Virus record (IMG/VR): IMGVR_UViG_3300032223_000428
Location: 1 to 64,000 of that record
DNA from: a virus
Direction: 5' to 3' (one strand)
Length of the DNA stretch: 64,000 bases
Shown here: positions 27,472-33,738 of the stretch, in pieces
How positions within the stretch are numbered: the first letter of the stretch is position 1
How the letters are laid out: every line of letters begins with the position of its first letter
The notes under the pieces: generated by a model
Databases searched by the model: none
What the model was told of the DNA's origin: nothing
What the model saw: the letters and a program-made list of their open reading frames with translations, nothing else
Position numbers and translations under genes: made by a program

Positions 27472-28512
27472 TTAATCGTTAAGAATATTTTGATAGTTTT
27501 TAAGAAGAAATAACCACTGTTGATTCGTAAACTGTAACACTGATGTTCCTTTAGATTTGTTTTTGGAGTAGTGTTCCTCTCCGAACAAATCTCTAAGAGC
27601 CTCTCTCATCTGCCATCTATGAGTACTAGAATCACCACGAACTTTAATAAAAGGTTCATTAGTAGTCATGGACCAAAGTTGAAAATCATCTGTAGCGAAA
27701 AATGGAATTATTCTCTCTGCCTTTTCATTATGCATCATTGTTTTATGATCGTATAAACCAGTATACCAGTTTAAATTAAATAGACAATACCATCTTAAAT
27801 CATAGATCGTTTCGATTTTCCTATGAGATGCTTTAATCATAGGATCGAAAAACTCTAACAATTCTGGATTAATATGTTTCTCATAGGATTCATAAATCGT
27901 ATCTTTATTACCTAATTTGTAGTGAAACGCCATAGATCCATCTGTATCGAACATGTCATCAGTTGGACCAAATAAATGATTGGCACACATTCCACTAACG
28001 AAGATACAATCTATTGCATTAAAAGAATGCACATTAGGTGGAGGAACCTCTATTCTATATTTAAATTCATCTTTAAGTCTTCTATCAAATAAGTCACCAG
28101 ATTCTATTAAAGAATTAAATGTACCCCAGACTCTAACTTGATCTGGATCATTTGAATAATATTTTAGAAGAAATAAAATAAAAGTGCTATCAAGTCCTCC
28201 AGACCAAAGAACATGAATAACTTTGTTTTGATTTAATAACTCTTTGGCTCTTTCTTCACAAACTTCCATAAAAGTTTTATTAAATGGTTTTATGGCAGGA
28301 AGATGATTAGATTTATCAATGTTTAAATAATGCGGTAAAATACCAGATCTATCGTAAACCATATTACTAGAATTTAATCCTAGTTTATTATAAGTTTCCA
28401 ATAATGAATCATCAAAATCTTCAGATAAAAATGGTACCAATACATTACGATGTGTTTTTATTAAAGATGGAACCTCTTTATAATTATAATATAAAATGTC
28501 TTTTTTAAGCAT
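27472..28512 (-). CDS. Asparagine-synthase-like ATP-pyrophosphatase (synthetase domain only)
   Basis: The 346-aa protein has a PP-loop SGGLDST at 104-110 (VIHVLWSGGLDSTFILFLLKYY) and a later IFVSGMCANHLFG segment matching the SG.G.DE-type motif of asparagine synthetase C-terminal domains. Such domains adenylate a carboxylate and make an amide; relatives without glutaminase include beta-lactam synthetases and lasso-peptide cyclases. No N-terminal Cys glutaminase domain is present. The first 90 residues are not recognised. It follows the DctP-like gene after a terminator-like hairpin, and its start has no strong ribosome site. The substrate is unknown; modification of a virion protein is inferred from context. 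Confidence 0.75.
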   Translation of the reverse strand: MLKKDILYYNYKEVPSLIKTHRNVLVPFLSEDFDDSLLETYNKLGLNSSNMVYDRSGILPHYLNIDKSNHLPAIKPFNKTFMEVCEERAKELLNQNKVIHVLWSGGLDSTFILFLLKYYSNDPDQVRVWGTFNSLIESGDLFDRRLKDEFKYRIEVPPPNVHSFNAIDCIFVSGMCANHLFGPTDDMFDTDGSMAFHYKLGNKDTIYESYEKHINPELLEFFDPMIKASHRKIETIYDLRWYCLFNLNWYTGLYDHKTMMHNEKAERIIPFFATDDFQLWSMTTNEPFIKVRGDSSTHRWQMREALRDLFGEEHYSKNKSKGTSVLQFTNQQWLFLLKNYQNILND

Positions 28513-28526
28513 AGAATCAAACTAAA

Positions 28527-28546
28527 AGTGGGGTTAAAACCCCACT
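28527..28546 (-). terminator. Terminator-like hairpin after the DctP-like gene
   Basis: A perfect 9-bp GC-containing stem (AGTGGGGTT / AACCCCACT) with a 2-nt formal loop lies in the 52-nt gap. On the minus strand it is followed by TTTTAG, a short U-run. It would end or attenuate transcripts of the fibre-radical SAM-DctP group before the asparagine-synthase-like gene. On the plus strand, AT-rich sequence with a T6 run follows 9 nt later. Confidence 0.65.
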
Positions 28547-28564
28547 ATAATATATTTTTTATAA

Positions 28565-29497
28565 TTAAGATTTAAGTTTATCAATAAGTCCTTCAGAAAA
28601 TACATCATTGTATTTTCCATAAACAGAAGATGTCGCCTGTTTAATTTTGTCTTTTTCTTCTTGTGTTAATTCAACTATTTCAATTCCCTCAGTTTGACAT
28701 GCAGTTTTAATAGCTTCAAGATTTGGCATAGAAACGAATGCAGCATTAGTAGAAGCAGTTAATAATGCTTCTTTAGTTTCATCATCTAATTCATCAAAGA
28801 ACATTTTATTAATTACAATGCAACCTAGCGATAGACTATGTTCAGTATCACTAACATATTTAAAAGATTTACTCTTTATTAAAGGTAGTAAATTAAAATA
28901 ATCTATTTCTGCAGAATCAATAATATTAAATTTTGCGGAAGAAACAATATTCTGATATTCGATATTATGGACTGGAGTAGATTCAATAGACTTAAACGTC
29001 TCATTAGAAACAGAGTTATTTCCTGTTTTAATTTTTTTATCTTTAAATGATGTTAATGTATCGCATTTAACTTTAGAAGCTATTACATTAGCTCCATTAG
29101 AAAACGTGAATTTTAATGCTTTGATACCAACTTTATTTTCTACACCAACCAATAGGTCAGATCCAGCTTCTCCATTTAATACAGTATAAGCATCTGAAAT
29201 GCTGTCGAAAATAAATGGTAATTGCAATGCATCAAGATCTTTATTGATATCTGCCAAGACTTCAGTTGGCAAAATACCCATAGTAATATCACCCTTACCA
29301 ATTAGGTGTAGGATATTACGTGGATTGCTGGATGAGTCTGGTGCATATTTCTCAACATATTCAGAAGAAGACATTACTTCAAAACTGAGTTTATCACTAC
29401 ACTTTTGGTCTACTTCTTTAACGAAAGAATCTGTAACATTAAAAGATACATCGAATGGATCCACAGAAACAACCCATTTTACTTTTTTAATTTCCAT
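28565..29497 (-). CDS. DctP-like (TRAP solute-binding) protein without signal peptide
   Basis: The 310 residues follow the DctP/TRAP periplasmic binding-protein plan. Matching segments are ITMGILPTEVLADINKDLDALQLPFIFDSISDAYTVLNGEAGSDLL near 72-115, a VGIKALKFTFSNGANVIASK segment near 122-141, FKDKKIKTG where the family has the DLKGLKIR substrate arginine, VINKMFFDELDDETKEAL near 227-244, and a C-terminal VYGKYNDVF helix. Two things are odd: the protein starts directly at the mature domain with no secretion signal, and the conserved Arg is Lys. Its ATG overlaps the stop of the 100-aa gene by 11 nt. A virion-borne or cytosolic ligand or peptide binder is an inference; phage membership of this family is unusual to my knowledge. 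Confidence 0.75.
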   Translation of the reverse strand: MEIKKVKWVVSVDPFDVSFNVTDSFVKEVDQKCSDKLSFEVMSSSEYVEKYAPDSSSNPRNILHLIGKGDITMGILPTEVLADINKDLDALQLPFIFDSISDAYTVLNGEAGSDLLVGVENKVGIKALKFTFSNGANVIASKVKCDTLTSFKDKKIKTGNNSVSNETFKSIESTPVHNIEYQNIVSSAKFNIIDSAEIDYFNLLPLIKSKSFKYVSDTEHSLSLGCIVINKMFFDELDDETKEALLTASTNAAFVSMPNLEAIKTACQTEGIEIVELTQEEKDKIKQATSSVYGKYNDVFSEGLIDKLKS

Positions 29498-29789
29498 TTT
29501 TTATTTCTCCTAATTTACTAGTATCGAACGACCAACTGCTTGTTTGTTGTTCTATTGTTCTTTGAGCGATCATTATCTTACTATTTATAAAGTATTTTAG
29601 TATGTCCATTGTAAACTGTTCTCTATTTTCAAAACATTCCAATGGAATCAAAGTATCTCTAGACTCATAATTTTTGTTATTAGAGTCGTAATAAAATACA
29701 TCTTTTATACAAAAATATTCAGTAGTGTGTTTTAATATTCTAGGATACTGTCTTATTTCAACCATGTATCCTTCAAAAAATGAACTCAT
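29487..29789 (-). CDS. 100-aa protein coupled to the radical SAM gene
   Basis: The product is not recognised. It has a folded-looking body (EGYMVEIRQYPRILKHTTEYFCIKDVFYYDSNN) and a helical second half (FENREQFTMDILKYFINSKIMIAQRTIEQ). Its ATG overlaps the radical SAM stop (ATGA), and its own end overlaps the DctP-like start (ATGGAAATTAA). This double overlap implies that the three proteins are made together. Small partner proteins that present a substrate to peptide-modifying radical SAM enzymes are common, but no such domain was identified here. Confidence 0.7.
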   Translation of the reverse strand: MSSFFEGYMVEIRQYPRILKHTTEYFCIKDVFYYDSNNKNYESRDTLIPLECFENREQFTMDILKYFINSKIMIAQRTIEQQTSSWSFDTSKLGEIKNGN

Positions 29790-31177
29790 GCAACCACCGA
29801 AATTGGTATAATTTTTCTTGGTTTTCTAACATTAGATGGTTTACCATTAGTCCACCAGAATATATCTTTCCTATCTTCCCTTAGTGGACCTTCGATATAT
29901 TCTGGAATGCACCCAGTAATTTCTTCTATTGCTATACTAAACATAACGATATTATCACTAAATGCATTATCGCATGATGCATCCCATAGTGGTCCAGAAA
30001 GAAACATACATGCACCTTTACATATATGAATAACAGGACAGTTAGGGCACTCTTTTCTATCACTCCAATGAGTGGCAGTATTTAATTGAGAAGAATTTAA
30101 ATCAGAGATATGTCCTATCTTATGAGACATTCCTGCAGGATTATTAGAAACTGCGCTAACATTCTGACATGTCAAAACATTACCATTTAAGTCTAATGCA
30201 ATAGAATCTGATTTATCCATACCACACTTTTGTGGTAAAGATTCTATTCTAGAACCATTCTTAATAGAATTTAAAAATGTATTAAATTTACTGCCAATTA
30301 CAGAAAATCTGCTGGCACCACCACGTCTTAATTCATCTAGAGAAAGATTTCTAAATTTATTATCCTCTTCCCCATCCAATAATGAATTGGCAAGACCACC
30401 TTCATCATAAGCATCAACGAACGCACCTTCACCAATAGTTAAAAAATCACAGTATTCTTTTCCAATATTATCAGTAATAAATTTGATAAAAAATTCTTGG
30501 ATTTTTGTTCTGCTTATATTTTTAGAGTTAATCATAGAATTAAAACTAAAACGACGTTTAGGTGCCAATCTTTTATAAAGATCTAAAATGGCTTCTTTTG
30601 ATACTGGATCGTCAAAAGGATCTGGTCCACGAACTGGTTGTCCTGGACCATCATGAGAAACTGCAATACCAAACCCTAAAGATTCTAGCCAGTCATTCTT
30701 TTCTTTATCCAATAAACTACCATTAGTGATAATACCCATATTGCAATTTGGATATTTTTGTTTAATCGCTTCAGCTAAAGGTTTTAGTGTTTTCCAATAA
30801 ACAAATGGTTCACCACCCCAAAATTCAAAGGTTGTATTTTTTCCTAATAAATCATCTCCTCCCTCAAACCATGAGGACATATTTTCTACGAAAGGGAGAA
30901 CATCATCGGGATTGGTTTGATCGGCATGAGGAACGAAACGCTGGTTGCAATAATCACACTCGAAATTGCATGAAAGACCTAGCTGTATTTTTACAGTCTT
31001 TAGGTCTTTCTTCCCATGTTCTATTTTTGCTGGAGCCAGAACATCTGGTTGTGTCATTACATTATCATAAATTGGAGTTCCATCTTCCCATGTTAATGTA
31101 CTAACACTACTATCATAAATTATCACTTTATGTTTTTGTTCTTTAACATCCCATGATTTAATTTCAAATTTTGCCAT
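29786..31177 (-). CDS. Radical SAM/SPASM protein-modifying enzyme
   Basis: The 463-aa protein has the radical SAM cluster motif C70-x3-C74-x2-C77 (LSCNFECDYCNQRF), then FEFWGGEPFVYW (GGEP at 121-124) and IITNGSLL. The C-terminal SPASM region has Cys318, Cys337 (LDLNGNVLTCQNVSAVSNN) and CPNCPVIHICKGAC at 377-390, with Cys402 beyond, to bind auxiliary Fe-S clusters. SPASM enzymes modify side chains of peptides or proteins (sactipeptide, anSME and quinohemoprotein types). The N-terminal 60 residues are not assigned. It lies downstream of a fibre gene ending in Asn-Cys repeats and is coupled to two small genes. That fibre tip being the substrate is inferred. Confidence 0.9.
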   Translation of the reverse strand: MAKFEIKSWDVKEQKHKVIIYDSSVSTLTWEDGTPIYDNVMTQPDVLAPAKIEHGKKDLKTVKIQLGLSCNFECDYCNQRFVPHADQTNPDDVLPFVENMSSWFEGGDDLLGKNTTFEFWGGEPFVYWKTLKPLAEAIKQKYPNCNMGIITNGSLLDKEKNDWLESLGFGIAVSHDGPGQPVRGPDPFDDPVSKEAILDLYKRLAPKRRFSFNSMINSKNISRTKIQEFFIKFITDNIGKEYCDFLTIGEGAFVDAYDEGGLANSLLDGEEDNKFRNLSLDELRRGGASRFSVIGSKFNTFLNSIKNGSRIESLPQKCGMDKSDSIALDLNGNVLTCQNVSAVSNNPAGMSHKIGHISDLNSSQLNTATHWSDRKECPNCPVIHICKGACMFLSGPLWDASCDNAFSDNIVMFSIAIEEITGCIPEYIEGPLREDRKDIFWWTNGKPSNVRKPRKIIPISVVA

Positions 31178-31192
31178 ATAATTTCCAAAATT

Positions 31193-31213
31193 GGCACTCT
31201 ACCATAGAGCACC
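31193..31213 (-). terminator. Hairpin with short U-run before the radical SAM gene
   Basis: The minus-strand RNA can form a 9-bp stem GGUGCUCUA/UAGAGUGCC (two G-U pairs) with a UGG loop, followed by AAUUUU. It sits in the 48-nt gap between the 306-aa stop and the radical SAM ATG. A weak terminator or attenuator would lower enzyme output relative to the fibre. The U-run is short, so strength is uncertain. Confidence 0.45.
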
Positions 31214-31225
31214 TCATAAATCTAT

Positions 31226-32146
31226 TTAGATCGTTTTAGTGAATGTGGTTTGAGCAAGCCAAAACTTAAATCCAATTTTAACTGAAACTGTATCTCCAGA
31301 ATCTAATCCTGTAGTTATAACTTTAAAAGAACCAGTTCCATTAGTTAATGGAATTTTTGTTTTTGGCAAAAATCCAGTATTTGTTTGTAAATATAAAAAA
31401 TCAATTCTTTCATCGGTTGTTACATTCACAGTAATAACATCACCAGAAATACTCGAGGTCGTGTTTATCTGAGCCATTAATTCTTCTGGAGGAGATATAA
31501 ATTCTTTTAATAAAGATAAACTAGTATCAACTTCTATAGTATGATCAGCGAAGCCAGTTCTATCTACAATATTATCACCACCTGGTCTAACAGTTTTTGG
31601 TGGATAATAATCTCTTGTGTCAGATATCGCCATTGGTTTTTGAATAACCAAAATAATGTCATCAGAAGTAGGATTATCACTTGTGACAAAGAAATTAAAT
31701 AAAGATTTACCACCAAAAATATTATTCACACCATTCCCATATGATAAAGAATATGCATTATAAATTTTATCAGATGGAATTGTGGTAGAATTAGTAGGAA
31801 GTAAAGATTCTATAAAATCCTGATCAATTCCCCATGCTGTTTGTGCTGGAGATTTTAGTAAAGGAGTGATATCAATTAAAAAATCATAAACTTTTAAATT
31901 TTCTGTAGTGTTAGTTAATACAATTTTAAATAAATTATCTTGTACGTTCTGTATTTCCCATTTAAAATGTATTGGAGTAGTCTCCCATAAAGGGTGATCT
32001 CTTAAGTCATCTTGTATTTCTTGAGAAAACTCTGATGCGTTATCCCAATCTAAATTTGGATATAATCCATGTTTCCAATTTAAACTAATAGTATTATTAA
32101 CAAAAGAATATTTTCTACTATCTGTTAGTCTTAGTGCGTATTTCAT
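31226..32146 (-). CDS. Uncharacterised 306-aa protein downstream of the Cys-tipped fibre
   Basis: The protein is not recognised. It contains no cysteine and no membrane segment. The N-terminal half (YSFVNNTISLNWKHGLYPNLDW, HFKWEIQNVQDNLFKIVLTNTTENLKVYDFLIDI) looks beta-rich. The last 90 residues (SGDVITVNVTTDERIDFLYLQTNTGF...TGLDSGDTVSVKIGFKF) look like an Ig-type beta-sandwich, as found in virion appendages. Its ribosome site (AAGGA) overlaps the stop of the fibre gene, so the two are co-translated. A fibre-associated structural or chaperone role is an inference. Confidence 0.65.
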   Translation of the reverse strand: MKYALRLTDSRKYSFVNNTISLNWKHGLYPNLDWDNASEFSQEIQDDLRDHPLWETTPIHFKWEIQNVQDNLFKIVLTNTTENLKVYDFLIDITPLLKSPAQTAWGIDQDFIESLLPTNSTTIPSDKIYNAYSLSYGNGVNNIFGGKSLFNFFVTSDNPTSDDIILVIQKPMAISDTRDYYPPKTVRPGGDNIVDRTGFADHTIEVDTSLSLLKEFISPPEELMAQINTTSSISGDVITVNVTTDERIDFLYLQTNTGFLPKTKIPLTNGTGSFKVITTGLDSGDTVSVKIGFKFWLAQTTFTKTI

Positions 32147-32155
32147 GCATATTCC

Positions 32156-33484
32156 TTAACAATTACAATTGCAGTTAATACAATTTAAATAATGGTGATG
32201 TGGGTCAAGACCTGTGCCAGTATCTAAATGTTCTCTTCCATAACAATTATATGAGTGAAAGAAATGAGAATATTGGCCATGATTACCAGATCCAGCACCA
32301 CGCCCCCAGACACTAACGAAGCTGTTTACCTTTGTATTGGCTGCTACTGCCATATCATTTGTGAACTGTGATAGATGTCCTGGTCTACCTTGAATACCAC
32401 CCCATGGTGCATGTGAAGAATGGTGAGTAAAGTCACTACTATGTGCCGCATGAGAATAAGAACTATTGAAGGCATGACTGACATTAGAAACAATAACAGC
32501 ACCAGTGTTACCCTGAACAGATGATACTGGAACAGAAACGATTACGTTACCAGTCGCACCATTAACAGATTGAACTGGCACGTTAACAATAACAGCACCA
32601 GTGTTACCCTGAACAGATGTAACTGGAACAGAAACGATTACGTTACCAGTATTACCCTGAACAGTTAATACGTTTGCATTAATAGTTGGGTTACCACCAG
32701 TACCATCACCATTCTGAACAGTAATACCTGATCCTGCAGCTATAGATCTTACCGTTGCAGTCGCTGCGCCAGTTCTAATGTAAATACCGTTAGACGAAAC
32801 ACTAGAAAGACCAGCAAGGTTATTAGCATATGCTTGGACATCTGTACCAATTGTTAAACCTAGACCAGTACGAGCAGTTGCTTGATCGGCAGACGCTTCC
32901 AATCCACGCATAAATGCAGAAGAAGTATATGTACCAGCTGTTCCTACCCCAGTAAAATATGGAACAGCACCAGCAGCAGAAGATACACTGGCCAGTGCAG
33001 CAAGTTCAGCATCATAAGCCTGAACGTCTGTGCCAATTGCCAAACCCAATGCAGTTCTTGCAGCAGGGGCATTATTAGATCCAGTACCACCAGAGCCAAT
33101 AGGTAGAGCAGTTGTAAGTGTTGTAATAGAACCACTAGTAATTGCTGCTACGCCAGTAAATGTACCAGAAAAATTCGTAGCTGTAATGGTGTTACCAGCG
33201 AAGTTACCAGAACTATCACGAACTACAACAGAACTTTTATTGACACCTGCAGGTAATGCAGAAGATGTATCTAATCCATCTAGAAAGTCAGCGTCTAGAA
33301 GAGAACCTGTACCATCAACGGTAATAAGTTTAGCCAGTACATCTGCAGCAGTATAACTAGCAGCAGTAAGACCTGTTTGAAGAGCTGTATTGAGGGCTGA
33401 GAAGTTATTATCAACTTCAGTATTAGTAAGAGGACTGCCCTTAGTACCTCTTAACGTAATGGTTGCAGCGGATATATTTGCCAT
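32156..33484 (-). CDS. Tail-fibre-like protein with His-rich, Asn-Cys-repeat C-terminus
   Basis: The 442-aa protein opens ISAATITLRGTKGSPLTNTEVDNNFSALNTAL, a fibre-type N-terminus. It has a DADFLDGLDTSSALP segment, two copies of an ALGLAIGTDVQAYDAELAAL-type repeat (about 145-245), and four VQGNTGAVIVSVPV repeats near 280-330. Residues 336-442 contain 14 histidines (SHAFNSSYSHAAHSSDFTHHSSHAP, LDPHHHY). The only five cysteines are at 414, 435, 438, 440 and 442, each preceded by Asn, ending NCINCNCNC. Metal binding, disulfides or enzyme-made cross-links at a fibre tip are possible. The following radical SAM gene makes the last idea worth testing. Confidence 0.8.
   Translation of the reverse strand: MANISAATITLRGTKGSPLTNTEVDNNFSALNTALQTGLTAASYTAADVLAKLITVDGTGSLLDADFLDGLDTSSALPAGVNKSSVVVRDSSGNFAGNTITATNFSGTFTGVAAITSGSITTLTTALPIGSGGTGSNNAPAARTALGLAIGTDVQAYDAELAALASVSSAAGAVPYFTGVGTAGTYTSSAFMRGLEASADQATARTGLGLTIGTDVQAYANNLAGLSSVSSNGIYIRTGAATATVRSIAAGSGITVQNGDGTGGNPTINANVLTVQGNTGNVIVSVPVTSVQGNTGAVIVNVPVQSVNGATGNVIVSVPVSSVQGNTGAVIVSNVSHAFNSSYSHAAHSSDFTHHSSHAPWGGIQGRPGHLSQFTNDMAVAANTKVNSFVSVWGRGAGSGNHGQYSHFFHSYNCYGREHLDTGTGLDPHHHYLNCINCNCNC
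32492..32670 (-). repeat. Tandem fibre repeats (16-aa units; 96-bp higher-order period)
   Basis: The stretch encodes four VQGNTG(N/A)VIVxVPV units. Near-identical DNA blocks beginning AATAACAGCACCAGTGTTAC start at 32492 and 32588, giving a 96-bp period (two 16-aa units). These repeats are common in phage fibre shafts and allow in-frame length change. Confidence 0.8.
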
Positions 33485-33501
33485 TTAAGGATTCCTTTAA
33501 A

Positions 33502-33738
33502 TCAATCTTTTTTATTCATAAATTCGATAATTAATGATTTTATCTCTTTTAGATCATTCTTTATATTATTTATGTCTTCTTCATGCTGAGAAATTTGACG
33601 ATTACGATCTTCAGCGATACGTCTTCTTTCCATATATTCTTGATATTCCGTTTGACTAGTATTGATGATAGCCCCAGTCGAAACATCTCGAACTAGGCTA
33701 TCATGACCAACAACTTTTAAGTAGTCCATTATGGGCAA
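33502..33738 (-). CDS. Small coiled-coil protein (78 aa)
   Basis: The protein starts DYLKVVGHDSLVRDVSTGAIINTSQTEYQEYMERRR and ends in a charged coiled coil (EDINNIKNDLKEIKSLIIEFMNKKD). The N-terminal HDSLVRDVSTGAIINTS pattern is familiar from T4-like marine phages, where function is unknown. Its ATG lies just inside the end of the 2258-aa gene, so the two are coupled. A small virion or assembly component is inferred. Confidence 0.7.
   Translation of the reverse strand: MPIMDYLKVVGHDSLVRDVSTGAIINTSQTEYQEYMERRRIAEDRNRQISQHEEDINNIKNDLKEIKSLIIEFMNKKD

Noticed and set aside
28565-29497. DctP-like gene as an auxiliary transporter gene aiding host nutrient uptake
   Set aside because: It has no signal peptide and no DctQ/DctM membrane genes nearby, so it could not work as a conventional TRAP system; it is also translationally coupled to the radical SAM genes.
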